A stretch of 64,000 bases of DNA from Microbispora oryzae (GTDB taxonomy: Bacteria; Actinomycetota; Actinomycetes; Streptosporangiales; Streptosporangiaceae): contig NZ_JAFCNB010000003.1 of NCBI RefSeq assembly GCF_017896165.1, forward strand, positions 62,001 to 126,000, given 5' to 3'. The translations under genes and the position numbers were made by a program. The notes below the pieces were generated by a model. That model was not told the origin of the DNA. It worked only from the letters and a program-made list of their open reading frames with translations, and did no database searches. This document shows, piece after piece, positions 47,122 to 57,767 of the stretch (its first letter is position 1; the number at the start of each line of letters is the position of its first letter).

Positions 47122-48747
47122 TCAGAGCTCCTCCGCCACGGACAGCAGATGCCTGACCCCGGCCACCCTGTCGGTGAGGTGCAGGCGGACCGCCGGCCTG
47201 CCCCGCGAGGCCAGGGCCCGCAGGTCGCCGAGGGCCTGGGCGAGCTGCAGTCTCCCCAGCGTGTACGGCCTGCCCGGCACCTCGATGTCGTCGGTGACCG
47301 CCCCCGTGACCTGCAGGAACACGCCGGCCTGCGGGCCGCCCTTATGGTACTGGCCGGTCGAGTGCAGGAATCGCGGTCCCCAGCCGAAGGTGACCGGGCG
47401 GTCGGTCCGGTAGTCGAGCAGGGCGCGGAGCGTGGCGACGTCGGCGTTCGCCCAGGTCTCCGCCATCTCCTCGAACGAGGCCTCCCCGACGACGGCGGCG
47501 TCGAAGGCCGCCTCCCGGTCGAGGTACGCCATGATCGCGAGGTATCCCCGGTCGGGGATCGCCCGCAGCGCGTATGTCAGCACGTCGGCCAGGTTCCTCG
47601 GGTGGCCGGGCACCTCGCCGTACACCTCGACCGGGCCGTCCGTCAGGAGCGGGACCCCGGTGGGCAGCGGGCCGTCCCCGGCCTCCGCCAGGATCCTCGC
47701 GGTGTTGTCCTTCGACTCCGCCACGTTGGGCTGGTCGAAGGGGTTGATTCCGAGCACGCGCCCGGCGACCGCCGTGGCGTACTCCCAGACCAGGAACTGC
47801 GCGCCCAGCGGGCCGTCGACCGAGGTGCCGTCGCCCGGGCCGATGGAGACGAGGAACTGGTCGTCGTCCTCGGCGGCCTCCGCGCCGACGACCGGCAGGA
47901 TGCCGGTGCCGTCCTTGCCGGTGGACTCGGCGACGAGCTGTTCGATCCAGGCCGGCAGTCCGACGATCTCCGACATGCCGTCGCGCAGGATCAGCTTGTC
48001 GCGCCCGGCCAGGGCCTGCGCGCCGAGCAGGGCCCCGAGATCGAGCCCGGGGTTGTCCTCGTCCCGCGCCAGCAGCGGCAGGACGGCGGCGGCGTCGTCG
48101 AGCAGCCTGCTCACGTCGGCGCCGGCGAGGGCGCTCGGCACCAGGCCGAACGCGCTGAGCGCGCTGTAGCGGCCGCCCACCTCGGGGTCGGCCGTCACGA
48201 TCGGGTAGCCGGCCTCGGCCGCGACCGCCTCCAGCGGTGAGCCGGGGTCGGTCACGACGACGATCCGGGTCGCGGGGTCGATGCCCGCGTCGCGGAACGC
48301 CCGCTCGTAGACGCGGCGGTGGGCGTCGGTCTCGACGGTGCCGCCGCTCTTGCTGGCGACCACGACCAGCGTTCGCTCCAGCCGGTCCGACAGCGCCCGC
48401 CGCACCTGGTGCGGGTCGGTCGTGTCGAGAACCGTCAGGGGGACGTCGGCCGTGTCGCAGATCACCTCGGGAGCCAGCGACGAGCCGCCCATCCCGGCGA
48501 GGACCACGTGGTCGAGGCCGTCCGCCCGCGCCCGCTCCACGAGCCCGGCGATCCGGGGCAGCAGCTCCCGGCTCGTCCGCGGGAGGTCCAGCCAGCCCAG
48601 CCGGACGGCGGCCTCCGCCTGGGCCTCCGCCCCCCAGAGGGCGGGATCACCCGCGGCGAGCGCCGCGGGGACCCCCTCTCCTGCGAGTTTGCCCCTGATG
48701 GGGCTGACCGACTCGGCCTCGTCGCCGAGGGTCACCTCAACAGTCAT
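47122..48747 (-). CDS. pgi: Glucose-6-phosphate isomerase
   Basis: ATG at 48747, six bases after the tal stop. 541 residues. It interconverts glucose 6-phosphate and fructose 6-phosphate, linking glycolysis to the pathway of its neighbours. The substrate-binding loop is AGMGGSSLAPEV, followed by VVASKSGGTVET; DDDQFLVSIGPGDG and SKDNTARI lie in the second sugar-isomerase domain. It is of the actinomycete type found inside pentose phosphate operons. Confidence 0.9.
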   Translation of the reverse strand: MTVEVTLGDEAESVSPIRGKLAGEGVPAALAAGDPALWGAEAQAEAAVRLGWLDLPRTSRELLPRIAGLVERARADGLDHVVLAGMGGSSLAPEVICDTADVPLTVLDTTDPHQVRRALSDRLERTLVVVASKSGGTVETDAHRRVYERAFRDAGIDPATRIVVVTDPGSPLEAVAAEAGYPIVTADPEVGGRYSALSAFGLVPSALAGADVSRLLDDAAAVLPLLARDEDNPGLDLGALLGAQALAGRDKLILRDGMSEIVGLPAWIEQLVAESTGKDGTGILPVVGAEAAEDDDQFLVSIGPGDGTSVDGPLGAQFLVWEYATAVAGRVLGINPFDQPNVAESKDNTARILAEAGDGPLPTGVPLLTDGPVEVYGEVPGHPRNLADVLTYALRAIPDRGYLAIMAYLDREAAFDAAVVGEASFEEMAETWANADVATLRALLDYRTDRPVTFGWGPRFLHSTGQYHKGGPQAGVFLQVTGAVTDDIEVPGRPYTLGRLQLAQALGDLRALASRGRPAVRLHLTDRVAGVRHLLSVAEEL

Positions 48748-48753
48748 GGAAAA

Positions 48754-49857
48754 TCAGGCCTTCCGCAGCTCTGCGTCGACCGTCTCGATCAGCTCGTTCC
48801 AGGACGTCTCGAACTTCTCGACGCCCTCCTCCTCAAGCACCCGCACCACGTCGTCGTAGTCGATGCCGGCCTGCTTCAGCGACGCCATGACGTCCCAGGC
48901 CTGCTGGTAGAACGGCCGGATCGTGTCGCCCGAGATCCGGGCGTGGTCGGCCGCCGCGTCCAGCGTCTTCTCCGGCATCGTGTTGACGATGCCGGCCGTG
49001 ACGAGCTGCTCGACGTACAGCGTGTCGGGGTAGTCGGGGTTCTTGACCCCGGTCGAGGCCCACAGCGGCCGCTGCGGGCGGGCGCCCGCGGCGCGCAGCG
49101 CCTGCCACCGCGGCGAGTTCACGACCTCCTCGAAGGCGGCGAACGCGAGGCGCGCGTTGGCCACGCCGGCCTTGCCCTTCAGCTCCACGGCCTCCGGCGT
49201 GCCGATCTTGTCGAGCCGGGCGTCGATCTCGGTGTCCACCCGGCTGACGAAGAACGACGCCACCGACTCGATCGAGGCGAGGTTGATCCCGTTGGCCTTG
49301 GCCTGCTCGAGACCGGTCAGCCACGCGTCCATGACCTGGCGGTACCGCTCCAGCGAGAAGATCAGGGTCACGTTGACGCTGATGCCCTCGGACAGGGCCT
49401 GCGTGATCGCGGGCAGCCCCTCGACCGTCGCCGGGATCTTGATGTGCAGGTTGGGCCGGTCGACCAGCCACCACAGCGCGCGGGCCTCGGCGATGGTCTT
49501 CTCGGTCTCGCGGGCCAGCCGCGGGTCGACCTCGATCGACACCCGGCCGTCCACGCCCTGCGTGGCGTCGTAGACCGGGCGCAGCACGTCGGCCGCCCAC
49601 CGGATGTCGAACGTCGTGATCGCGCGCACGGCCTCCTCAACCGACACGCCCCGCACGGCGAGGTCGTGGGTCTGGGCGTCGTACGCGTCGCCCTTGCTCA
49701 GCGCCGAGGCGAAGATCGTCGGGTTCGACGTGACACCGGTGACGCGCTTGTCGCGGATCAGGGCGGCCAGGTTGCCGCTCCGCAGGCGCTCCCGGCTGAT
49801 GTCGTCGAGCCAGATGGAGACTCCGGCCTCGGTGAGACGCTGCAGATTCTCGCTCAT
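48754..49857 (-). CDS. tal: Transaldolase
   Basis: ATG at 49857, eight bases after tkt. 367 residues, normal for actinomycete transaldolases. It moves a dihydroxyacetone unit between sedoheptulose 7-phosphate and glyceraldehyde 3-phosphate. Near residue 140, NLHIKIPAT carries the Schiff-base lysine; [18 protein letters not shown] near the N-terminus and [13 protein letters not shown] are family signatures. Confidence 0.93.
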   Translation of the reverse strand: MSENLQRLTEAGVSIWLDDISRERLRSGNLAALIRDKRVTGVTSNPTIFASALSKGDAYDAQTHDLAVRGVSVEEAVRAITTFDIRWAADVLRPVYDATQGVDGRVSIEVDPRLARETEKTIAEARALWWLVDRPNLHIKIPATVEGLPAITQALSEGISVNVTLIFSLERYRQVMDAWLTGLEQAKANGINLASIESVASFFVSRVDTEIDARLDKIGTPEAVELKGKAGVANARLAFAAFEEVVNSPRWQALRAAGARPQRPLWASTGVKNPDYPDTLYVEQLVTAGIVNTMPEKTLDAAADHARISGDTIRPFYQQAWDVMASLKQAGIDYDDVVRVLEEEGVEKFETSWNELIETVDAELRKA

Positions 49858-49865
49858 GTCTTCCC

Positions 49866-51968
49866 TCAGTTTCCGGTCGTGGTGCCCTTGTCGGCCCCGG
49901 TCTTCGCCAGGCTGGCCTTCGCGGCGGCCACGACGCGCTCGGCCGTGAGGCCGAACTGCTCGAAGATGGTCTTGTAGGGGGCCGAAGCGCCGAAGTGCTC
50001 CAGGCTCAGGACTTCGCCGTCGTCACCCACGAACTCCCGCCAGCCGAGGCCGATTCCCGCCTCGACGGCGACACGCGCCGGGACCGACGGCGGAATGACG
50101 CTCTGCCGGTACGCCGGCTCCTGAGCGCGGAACCACTCCACGCACGGCATCGAGACCACCCGGGTCGGGATGCCCTGCGCCTCGAGGGCGTCCCGGGCCT
50201 CGACCGCGAGCTGGACCTCGCTGCCGGTGCCGATCAGCACGACCCGCGGCTGGCCGTCGGACGCGTCGCGCAGGACGTAACCGCCCTTGGCGACCTTGTC
50301 GGGGTCGCCGGTGCCCTCGTAGACGGGCACGTTCTGCCGGGTGAGGGCGAGACCGGCGGGACGGTTGTTGTTGTCGAGGATCGTCTTCCACGCGGCGGCG
50401 GTCTCGTTGGCGTCCGCCGGGCGGACGACGTCGAGGCCCGGGATCGCCCGCAGCGCCCACAGGTGCTCCACGGGCTGGTGGGTCGGGCCGTCCTCGCCGA
50501 GGCCGATGGAGTCGTGGGTCCAGACGTAGGTCACCGGCAGCTTCATCAGCGCGGCGAGCCGCACCGACGGCCGCATGTAGTCGCTGAACACCAGGAAGGT
50601 GCCGCCGTACGGGCGGGTGCCGTCGTGCAGCGCGATGCCGTTGAGGATCGCGCCCATGCCGTGCTCGCGGATGCCGAAGTGCAGCGTTCTGCCGTACCGG
50701 TTGCCCGGGAACTCCTTGGTCTGGTACTCGTCCGGGATGAAGGACGGCTCGCCCTTCATCGTCGTGTTGTTCGACTCGGCCAGGTCGGCGGAGCCGCCCC
50801 ACAGCTCGGGCAGGACCGGCGCGAGCGCGGACAGCACCTCACCGGACGCCTTGCGGGTCGCGACCGACGTGCCGATCTCGAAGGAGGGCAGGGCCTTGTC
50901 CCACCCGTCGGGGAGCCGGCGGTGCCGCATCCGGTCGAACAGCTCCACCCGCTCGGCGGCGCCCTCGCGCCAGGCCTGGAACCCCTTGTCCCACTCGGCG
51001 CGCAGCGCCCGGCCGCGCTCGACGACCTGCCGGACGTGCGTCAGGATCTCGTCCGACACGTCGAAGCTCTTCTCCGGGTCCATGCCGAGGAGCTTCTTGG
51101 TCGCGGCCACCTCGTCGGCGCCCAGCGCCGAGCCGTGGATCTTGCCGGTGTTCCGCTTCTTGGGGGCGGGCCAGCCGATGACGGTGCGCAGCCGGATGAA
51201 CGACGGGCGGTCGGTCTCGGCGCGGGCCGCCTCCATCGCCGCGTACAGCGCCTGGACGTCCTCGTGGTACTCGCCGGTGACCGTCCAGTCGACCTCCTGC
51301 ACGTGCCACCCGTACGCCTCGTAGCGCTTCACGATGTCCTCGGACAGCGCGATCTGGGTGTCGTCCTCGATGGAGATGTGGTTGGAGTCGAAGATCACAG
51401 CCAGGTTGCCGAGCTTCTGGTGGCCGGCGATGGAGCTGACCTCGTGGCTGATGCCCTCCTCGATGTCCCCCTCGGAGGCGATGCACCAGATCATGTGGTC
51501 GAACGGCGAGGTGCCCGGAGCGGCGTCGGGGTCGAACAGGCCCCGCTCCCTGCGGGCCGCCATCGCCATGCCGACCGCGTTGCCCAGTCCCTGGCCCAGC
51601 GGGCCGGTCGTGGTCTCGACGCCGATGGTGTGGCCGTACTCGGGATGACCGGGAGTGAGGCTGCCCCACTGGCGCAGCCCCTTCAGGTCGTCCAGGGTCA
51701 GGCCGTAGCCGGACAGGTAGAGCTGGATGTAAAGGGTGAGGCTGCTGTGCCCGGCGGAGAGCACGAACCGGTCCCGGCCCACCCACGTGGGGTCCGAGGG
51801 GTCGTGCCGCAGGACTCGCTGAAAGAGAAGGTACGCCGCCGGGGCGAGGCTCATGGCGGTTCCGGGATGCCCGTTGCCCGCCTTTTCCACCGCGTCCATC
51901 GCCAGGGCGCGCACGACGTCGACCGCCTTCCGATCGAGGTCGGTCCACTCAAGGCTTGCGCTGCTCAA
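49866..51968 (-). CDS. tkt: Transketolase
   Basis: TTG at 51968 is chosen because AGAGGGG lies 11 bases upstream and the result (700 residues) matches the family; the frame is open to an ATG at 52022. The thiamine diphosphate enzyme transfers two-carbon units in the non-oxidative pentose phosphate pathway. Motifs: [13 protein letters not shown], then [19 protein letters not shown] for cofactor binding, and [21 protein letters not shown] in the second domain. First gene of the operon, divergent from ctaB. Confidence 0.93.
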   Translation of the reverse strand: MSSASLEWTDLDRKAVDVVRALAMDAVEKAGNGHPGTAMSLAPAAYLLFQRVLRHDPSDPTWVGRDRFVLSAGHSSLTLYIQLYLSGYGLTLDDLKGLRQWGSLTPGHPEYGHTIGVETTTGPLGQGLGNAVGMAMAARRERGLFDPDAAPGTSPFDHMIWCIASEGDIEEGISHEVSSIAGHQKLGNLAVIFDSNHISIEDDTQIALSEDIVKRYEAYGWHVQEVDWTVTGEYHEDVQALYAAMEAARAETDRPSFIRLRTVIGWPAPKKRNTGKIHGSALGADEVAATKKLLGMDPEKSFDVSDEILTHVRQVVERGRALRAEWDKGFQAWREGAAERVELFDRMRHRRLPDGWDKALPSFEIGTSVATRKASGEVLSALAPVLPELWGGSADLAESNNTTMKGEPSFIPDEYQTKEFPGNRYGRTLHFGIREHGMGAILNGIALHDGTRPYGGTFLVFSDYMRPSVRLAALMKLPVTYVWTHDSIGLGEDGPTHQPVEHLWALRAIPGLDVVRPADANETAAAWKTILDNNNRPAGLALTRQNVPVYEGTGDPDKVAKGGYVLRDASDGQPRVVLIGTGSEVQLAVEARDALEAQGIPTRVVSMPCVEWFRAQEPAYRQSVIPPSVPARVAVEAGIGLGWREFVGDDGEVLSLEHFGASAPYKTIFEQFGLTAERVVAAAKASLAKTGADKGTTTGN

Positions 51969-52239
51969 AATTGCTCGATCCCCTCTTGTTTTAGCGCCGG
52001 TTGTGGCATTTCCCGCCCACACCGGACCCTAACGGGTGGGCCGCCGTAGCTTGCAGCGGCCACCCCGTGCCGTCGTCTGTCTTCTGTGTGCGATACGCCG
52101 ACGGGAACACAGCGGGTTCGGCCCCGATTCCTGGACCACCTGTCACGCCGACTACAGTGTTTGCGCAAGTGCCGGCAGCTGCCCGCAGATCCGCTCCTAT
52201 CAGAGGTTACGCGTTGACCCCGCACGTGTTGGAAGCGCC
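51969..52239. promoter_or_regulatory. Divergent promoter region, tkt / ctaB
   Basis: 271 bases without a gene. It must hold the promoters of the leftward pentose phosphate operon and rightward ctaB. The stretch next to tkt (51968-51995) is unusually AT-rich. No repeated operator or clear hexamer pair stood out. Confidence 0.5.
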
Positions 52240-53190
52240 TTGACGGTCCTGACGAACAAGCAGACCATGCCCCGCCTGGGCACGGCCCCGACGACCGCGC
52301 CGCGTTCGGCGGCGGCCCGCGTCAGGGCGTACGTCGCGCTGACGAAGCCCAGGATCATCGAGCTGCTGCTGATCACGACCCTGCCGGTGATGTTCCTGGC
52401 GGCGCACGGTCTGCCCGATCTGTGGACGGCCACGGCGACCATGGTCTTCGGCACCCTGTCGGCCGGCAGCGCGAACGTGCTGAACTGTTACATCGACCGC
52501 GACATCGACCGCACCATGCGGCGCACCCGTCGCCGTCCGCTGGCCAAGCACGAGGTCTCGCCGCTCGGCGCGCTCGTCTTCGGCGTGGTGCTGGGCGCGC
52601 TGTCGACGCTGGGCCTGGCGCTCGCGGTCAACGTGCTCGCGGCGGTCCTGTCGCTGGCCGCGATCCTTTTCTACGTCTTCGTGTACTCGCTGCTCCTCAA
52701 GCGGCGCACCTCGCAGAACATCGTGTGGGGTGGCATCGCCGGGTGCATGCCGGTGCTGATCGGCTGGTCGGGCGTCACCGGCGGCCTGTCATGGGCCCCG
52801 GTCGTCCTGTTCGGCGTGGTGTTCTTCTGGACGCCCCCGCACACCTGGGCGCTGGCCATGCGATACAAGGAGGACTACGCGGCGGCCAAGGTGCCCATGC
52901 TGCCGGTGGTGACCACCGAGCGCCGCGTGGTCAACCAGATCGTCGCCTACACGTGGGCCACGGTGCTCTGCTCGCTGCTGCTGTGGCCGATCGCCGGCAC
53001 GTCGCCGCTCTACCCGGCCGTCGCCGTGGCGCTCGGCGCGGTCTGCCTGGTCGAGGTCTACCGCCTGCGCGGCCGGGTGAACGCCGGACGGACCGGCGTC
53101 GACCTCCGTCCCATGCGGTTCTTCCACTGGTCGAACGTCTACCTGGCGCTGCTCTTCCTGACCGTCGCGGTCGACTCGCTGTTCAGCTGA
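52240..53190 (+). CDS. ctaB: Protoheme IX farnesyltransferase (heme O synthase)
   Basis: TTG at 52240, behind GGAAG, gives 316 residues; ATG 52267 is the alternative. A polytopic UbiA-family membrane enzyme adding a farnesyl chain to heme b, the first step towards heme A for cytochrome oxidase. The polyprenyl-phosphate-binding Asp motif is [20 protein letters not shown] (about residues 85-104); [19 protein letters not shown] is the second conserved loop. About nine membrane segments are visible. ctaA, for the next step, lies 5 kb downstream on the other strand. Confidence 0.93.
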   Translation: MTVLTNKQTMPRLGTAPTTAPRSAAARVRAYVALTKPRIIELLLITTLPVMFLAAHGLPDLWTATATMVFGTLSAGSANVLNCYIDRDIDRTMRRTRRRPLAKHEVSPLGALVFGVVLGALSTLGLALAVNVLAAVLSLAAILFYVFVYSLLLKRRTSQNIVWGGIAGCMPVLIGWSGVTGGLSWAPVVLFGVVFFWTPPHTWALAMRYKEDYAAAKVPMLPVVTTERRVVNQIVAYTWATVLCSLLLWPIAGTSPLYPAVAVALGAVCLVEVYRLRGRVNAGRTGVDLRPMRFFHWSNVYLALLFLTVAVDSLFS

Positions 53191-53200
53191 TCCGCCGCGA

Positions 53201-54787
53201 TCACCGGTAGACCTTGTCGACGTCGTCGTCCGGGGTGGGCAGGCGGGCCGCGGCCGGGCCCTCGGCGAAGCCGCGCAGCACGTTCTCGGTCACGGTCGTG
53301 ACGAACCGGCGGGTCCGCGCGCCGATGCCGTGGGCCTGGAGGCTGTCGCGGGTGCCCGCCATCAGCGCCTCCGCCCAGCGCATGGTCCCCGTGGCGAACA
53401 CCCCGGCCCCGCCGGGCGCGGTGTAGTACGCCGAGTCGGCGAAGCTGGGCCGGCCGACGCACGTCAGCGGCGAGTGCGACAGGATCTGCAACGGCCGCGG
53501 GGTCGGCACCTGCGGCGTCACGCGGTCGTACTCCACGCCCACGAGGTGGGGGAAGGCGTCGCCCCTCTCGACCCCGGTGCCGGCGAAGGCCCAGTGCCGG
53601 GGAGCCCGCACCACGTAGGGCGCGTCGGCCGGGTAGCCGTCGTAGTAGACGCCGACCAGTGAAGACTCCGGGTCCGGCGCGGGGGCCGCCCGGAAGTCGG
53701 TGGTCACCAGCGACGGCCGCCTGCCATACAGGGGGTCGCCGGTCACGTCGGTCTTGTAGCAGACGACCAGGCGCCGCCCCTTCTCCAGCCGGACCCGGCG
53801 GTAGCAGCTGTTGGCGCCGAGGAACGCCAGGTTGACGCCCGCGTCCCTGGCGCCGGTCACCCGCCGCCTGGCCTGCGGCGTCCAGTACTCGTCGTGACCC
53901 AGGAAGACCACGGCGGACGCCCCGTCGAGCACCTCGCCGCCGGCGTCCAGGTCGACGCCCGTCGTGTACGCCAGGGGCAGCCCGAGCCGTTCGGCCAGCT
54001 CCACCACGGGCCGCTCGTGGACCAGGAACTTCTTGATGCCCGTCTTGTCGTAGGGCCGGTCGAAGCTCACGGCGAGCGAACGGCTGAGGTAGCGCCCGTC
54101 CTCGCCGTAATAGAGGCTGGAGCCGCCCCACCGGTTGTAGGCCTGCCAGGTGGCGGCCGCGTGCACGAGCACGGTGCGGCCCGCGCCGGAGGCCGAGCGC
54201 ACGATCAGCGGCACGTACCGCTGGGGGCCGTGATCCGCGTCGAGGCGCAGCAGGTAGGCCCCCTCGGGCCAGCCCTCGGTGGGGATCGCCAGCGACCGCC
54301 CCCAGGCGGCGTAATTGGTGCGGGTGGCCGGCGCGAACCGGCCGGGCGACTGCCGGTGGCCGCGCACCGGCCCGGAGCGCCACACCGCCCGCGCCAGCGC
54401 CCCGCCGTACCAGCCCATCCGGTACGCGGTGACGCGGACGCGTTCGGCCGTGGTGGACATGTGCAGCCAGGCGGTCTCGCCCGGCAGGACGCTGACCTGG
54501 TCGCAGTAGGCCTCGACGGCCTCCTGCGGGCCGTACCTGCGCAGCCGCCAGTGAGGATCCCCGGGCAGCAGCCGCTCGGGGACCGGCCGGGGCGACGGCG
54601 CGGTCCCCGGCGAGGCCGCCGGGCGCGCGGACGCGGGAGCGGCGGCGAGAGAGCCCCCGAGACGGCCCTGAGAGGGCCCCTCCGGCCGCCCGGGGCCGCC
54701 CCATCCGGCCACCGAGGCGGTGGCCGCCACGCCCGCCAGGCGCAGGAATCCGCGCCTGCCGAGCCGGCCGGGGGGTGTGTCATCCAT
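53201..54787 (-). CDS. Tat-exported N,N-dimethylformamidase large-subunit-like protein
   Basis: ATG at 54787. 528 residues. A twin-arginine signal (GRRGFLRLAGVAATASVAG, with RR near residue 11) points to folded export; a Pro/Ala/Ser-rich linker follows. The mature protein has YRMGWYGGALARAVW, TWQAYNRWGGSSLYY, VVFLGHDEYWTPQARRRV and GANSCYRRVR, typical of the DMF-ase beta-subunit C-terminal-like domain found in many actinomycete secreted proteins. The true substrate is unknown. Convergent with ctaB, with only ten bases between stops. Confidence 0.75.
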   Translation of the reverse strand: MDDTPPGRLGRRGFLRLAGVAATASVAGWGGPGRPEGPSQGRLGGSLAAAPASARPAASPGTAPSPRPVPERLLPGDPHWRLRRYGPQEAVEAYCDQVSVLPGETAWLHMSTTAERVRVTAYRMGWYGGALARAVWRSGPVRGHRQSPGRFAPATRTNYAAWGRSLAIPTEGWPEGAYLLRLDADHGPQRYVPLIVRSASGAGRTVLVHAAATWQAYNRWGGSSLYYGEDGRYLSRSLAVSFDRPYDKTGIKKFLVHERPVVELAERLGLPLAYTTGVDLDAGGEVLDGASAVVFLGHDEYWTPQARRRVTGARDAGVNLAFLGANSCYRRVRLEKGRRLVVCYKTDVTGDPLYGRRPSLVTTDFRAAPAPDPESSLVGVYYDGYPADAPYVVRAPRHWAFAGTGVERGDAFPHLVGVEYDRVTPQVPTPRPLQILSHSPLTCVGRPSFADSAYYTAPGGAGVFATGTMRWAEALMAGTRDSLQAHGIGARTRRFVTTVTENVLRGFAEGPAAARLPTPDDDVDKVYR

Positions 54788-54984
54788 GATCGTCCTATGC
54801 GCGGGCTGCCGACATCGTGACGCGACGGTACCGTGCCGTACCCCCGGGACGTGCGCGACCCCGGCACTTCGCCGCGCCGCCGGGCGTCCGGGGACGGTGC
54901 GGGAGACGGTGACGGCCCCGTAATCAGGGCGGGGGAAGAGCGGGCTCCACGGGGCCGGAGGGGACCGGAGCGGTCATGGTCGGT

Positions 54985-54990
54985 TACAGT
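54985..54990 (+). promoter_or_regulatory. Leaderless-type -10 element for the prsW-like gene
   Basis: TACAGT lies six bases before the ATG at 54997, with no ribosome binding site between. The spacing matches leaderless transcription, as for the antisense intein endonuclease. Confidence 0.5.
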
Positions 54991-54996
54991 CACGGA

Positions 54997-56328
54997 ATGG
55001 CGAGCCTCGATCCGCGCGCGGTGCTGAAGGAACGCCCGTCCGTCGGCCTGATCGCCGGCCTGGTCGTCGCGGGGCTGTGCGCCCTGGTGACCTTCTCCTT
55101 CGACATCATCAACGGCGATCCCGTCCAGTTCTTCATCGCGCTCGGGCTGGCCGTGGCTCCCGTCCCGCTGCTGCTCGCCGGCCTGCTCGCGCTCGACCGC
55201 CTGGAACCCGAGCCGCGCGCCGACCTGATCTTCGCCTTCGCCTGGGGCGCGGGCGTCGCCGTCCTGCTCGCGGGCCTGCTGAACTCCCTCAACCTCATCT
55301 ACGTGGAGCACCAGCTCGGCAGCGTCGCCGGGGCGCGCAGCCTCGTCGCCACGTTCGGCGCGCCGCCGGTGGAGGAGACGCTCAAGGGACTGGTCCTGGT
55401 CGGCCTGCTGTGGTTCCGCCGCCATGAGCTCGACGGTCCCACCGACGGCATCATCTACGCGGGCATGGTCGGGCTCGGCTTCGCGATGTCGGAGAACGTC
55501 AGCTACTACATCGCCGCCCTGGAGGAGAACGGCACCCAGGTGCTGGCGGCCACCCTGGTGCTTCGGGCCGTGCTCTCGCCGTTCGCCCACCCGCTGTTCA
55601 CCTCGCTGATCGGCATCTCGGTGGCGTACGCGGCGCAGCGCCGGGGAGCGGCCGGTGTGGTGGTGATCGTCATCGGCTGGATCGGGGCGATGGCGCTGCA
55701 CGGCATCTGGAACGGCTTCGCGTCCTTCGGCCTCGGCGGGCTGGCCGTCGCGTACCTCATCCTGATGACGCTGCTCGTGATCGAGCTCGCCGTGATCGTG
55801 CGGGACAGGAAACGCATCGTCGGGCTCATCCAGACGTACCTGCCGCCGTACCAGACGACCGGCGTGGTGAACCAGGCGGACATCTTCATGCTCTCGTCGC
55901 TGCGCGGGCGCCGGCAGGCCAGGGCCTGGGCCAAGGCCCACGGGGGCCGGGCCGGGGCCCGCGTGATGAGCGACTACCAGCTGGCCGCCACCGAGCTCGG
56001 CCTGCTGCACGCCCGCGCGGCGCGCGGCGGGATCGACGAGGCGTCGTTCCGGGCCACCCAGCGGGCCCTGGTCGATCTCATGGCCTACGCGCGGCTGTCC
56101 TTCCCGCTGCCCGAGCGGCACGCGGCGAACGCCGCGAAGGGAGTGCCGCCGCCGGGGTACGCCCCGGGGGCGCCGCCTCCCGGCAGGCGCGGACCCGGGA
56201 TGCGCGGAACCGGGAGGGGTGGAACCGGGAGGAGTGGCCCCGCCGGGCCGTCTCCCGCAGGAGGGCCCGGTCCGTACGGGCCGGATTCCGGCGGCCGGCC
56301 CGGCCCGCCGGACCCGGCCGGGGGTTAG
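54997..56328 (+). CDS. PrsW-family intramembrane metalloprotease
   Basis: ATG at 54997 is preferred over 54976 because TACAGT lies six bases before it. 443 residues. Eight or so membrane segments fill residues 15-270. Family motifs: PPVEETLKG (EExxK-type), GLGFAMSENVSYY, PFAHPLFTSLIG and MALHGIWNG, which supply the metal-binding residues. PrsW-type proteases cleave membrane proteins, in Bacillus an anti-sigma factor. The C-terminal 60 residues are a Gly/Pro/Arg-rich cytosolic tail. The target here is unknown. Confidence 0.82.
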   Translation: MASLDPRAVLKERPSVGLIAGLVVAGLCALVTFSFDIINGDPVQFFIALGLAVAPVPLLLAGLLALDRLEPEPRADLIFAFAWGAGVAVLLAGLLNSLNLIYVEHQLGSVAGARSLVATFGAPPVEETLKGLVLVGLLWFRRHELDGPTDGIIYAGMVGLGFAMSENVSYYIAALEENGTQVLAATLVLRAVLSPFAHPLFTSLIGISVAYAAQRRGAAGVVVIVIGWIGAMALHGIWNGFASFGLGGLAVAYLILMTLLVIELAVIVRDRKRIVGLIQTYLPPYQTTGVVNQADIFMLSSLRGRRQARAWAKAHGGRAGARVMSDYQLAATELGLLHARAARGGIDEASFRATQRALVDLMAYARLSFPLPERHAANAAKGVPPPGYAPGAPPPGRRGPGMRGTGRGGTGRSGPAGPSPAGGPGPYGPDSGGRPGPPDPAGG

Positions 56329-56513
56329 CGGAGCCGCCGGCGGATGAAGGGGCGGGGTGGCCAGACGGGCCGCGCCGTGCTTCAATCACCGTGCGCGGTG
56401 GCCACTGAGATGGGTGGGCTCCAGGAGGGCGTGCGGCGATGACGCACGCGGTGTCTCGTACGGCAGTCGATCCGGCGTGCCCTGAGGCACGCCCATCACG
56501 AGGAGAGACACCT

Positions 56514-57587
56514 GTGAGACCCAGGCGCAAGCTCGTCGTTCTCACCGCGATCACGGTCGCGCTCACCGGCCTCGTCGCCGTGCTCTTCGAGCACTCGGCC
56601 GACGCGCACGGCGCCCTGCAGGCGCCCGCCAGCCGCACCTACGCCTGCTACGTGGACGGCCTCACCGGCGGCGAGATCAAGCCCAACAACCCCGCGTGCA
56701 AGCAGGCGGTGGCGACCGGCGGCACCCAGCCGCTCTACGACTGGTACGGCGTGCTCCGGTCGGACGGCGGCGGCCGCACCCGCGGCTTCATCCCCGACGG
56801 CCAGCTGTGCAGCGGCGGCTTCGCCAAGTACGCCGCCTACGACGCCCCGCGGACCGACTGGCCCACCACGACCCTCCAGGCGAACTCGAACTACGACTTC
56901 GCCTACGGCGCGTGGGTGCCGCATCCGGGCGGCTTCAAGCTCTATGTCACGAAGGACGGCTACGACCCGACCAAGCCGCTCACCTGGGCCGACATGGAGG
57001 AGCAGCCGTTCCTGACCGTCGACCCCGAGCCAGCGGTGAGCAACGGCGCCTACCGGTTCTCGGGCAGGCTGCCCAACAAGAGCGGCAGGCACATCATCTA
57101 CGCCGTCTGGTACCGCTCGGACAGCCAGGAGACCTTCTACGGCTGCTCCGACGTGAACTTCGTGGGCGGCACCGCCTCGCCCAGCGCCTCGCCGACCACG
57201 TCGCCCTCGCCCGGGGTCAGCCCGTCGGTGTCCCCGTCGGTGTCTCCGTCGGCGAGCCCGACGCCCACCGTGAGCCCGACCTTCGCCAACCCGTCGTGCA
57301 CCGCCACGGTCCGGCTGACCAACACCTGGCAGGGCGGCTTCCAGGGAGAGGTCACGATCAAGAACACCGGGACCGGGCCGCTGAACGCCTGGTACGTCCA
57401 GTGGCAGATGCCGCTGGGAGCCACGGTCACCCAGGCGTGGAACGGCACCTCGATGCAGAGCGGGCCGTTCGCGATGATCCACGCGGCGGAGTGGAACTCG
57501 TCGCTGGCGCCCGGAGCGACCGCCACGGCCGGATTCCTCGGCAGCGCGTCCACGACTCCGACGATCAGCGACATCTCCTGCGGATGA
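56514..57587 (+). CDS. AA10 lytic polysaccharide monooxygenase with CBM2
   Basis: GTG at 56514 follows GAGGAGA. 357 residues. A signal peptide (RPRRKLVVLTAITVALTG...) is cut before His32, giving a mature N-terminus HGALQAPASRTYACY, the copper-binding His1 of the histidine brace; the second His lies in AWVPHPGG. The AA10 domain (to about 215) is followed by a Ser/Pro/Thr linker and a CBM2 domain (CTATVRLTNTWQGGFQGEV...). The enzyme oxidatively breaks cellulose or chitin; the TYACYVDG start and CBM2 favour cellulose. An orphan cellulose-regulator box lies 160 bases after the stop. Confidence 0.88.
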   Translation: MRPRRKLVVLTAITVALTGLVAVLFEHSADAHGALQAPASRTYACYVDGLTGGEIKPNNPACKQAVATGGTQPLYDWYGVLRSDGGGRTRGFIPDGQLCSGGFAKYAAYDAPRTDWPTTTLQANSNYDFAYGAWVPHPGGFKLYVTKDGYDPTKPLTWADMEEQPFLTVDPEPAVSNGAYRFSGRLPNKSGRHIIYAVWYRSDSQETFYGCSDVNFVGGTASPSASPTTSPSPGVSPSVSPSVSPSASPTPTVSPTFANPSCTATVRLTNTWQGGFQGEVTIKNTGTGPLNAWYVQWQMPLGATVTQAWNGTSMQSGPFAMIHAAEWNSSLAPGATATAGFLGSASTTPTISDISCG

Positions 57588-57622
57588 GTCGCTGAGGCGC
57601 GGAAGCGCCCCAGACGCGAGTA

Positions 57623-57657
57623 ACGCCCGGGAGGCGGCGAGCCGGCCTCCCGGGCGT
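57623..57657 (+). terminator. Strong terminator after the LPMO gene
   Basis: A 13-bp perfect stem, ACGCCCGGGAGGC with GCCTCCCGGGCGT, has a nine-base loop, 36 bases after the stop. Confidence 0.7.
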
Positions 57658-57747
57658 GATGCGCGATGGGTGGGCGGAGGAGGATCCGCCTCGTACCCGC
57701 GGTACGTCAGCCACTGTGCGAGTGTTTCCTCACCTCCCGGGCCACTG

Positions 57748-57767
57748 CCATGGGAGCGCTCCCATGG
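57748..57767. promoter_or_regulatory. CelR/CebR-type LacI operator (perfect 20-bp palindrome)
   Basis: The core TGGGAGCGCTCCCA (57751-57764) is the consensus operator of the cellobiose-responsive regulators CelR (Thermobifida) and CebR (Streptomyces); here it is extended to CCATGGGAGCGCTCCCATGG. Such boxes normally lie just upstream of cellulase or cellobiose-transport genes. Here the flanking genes both end towards it: the LPMO gene upstream on the top strand and ctaA downstream on the other. No ORF starts nearby on either strand. Confidence 0.75.
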
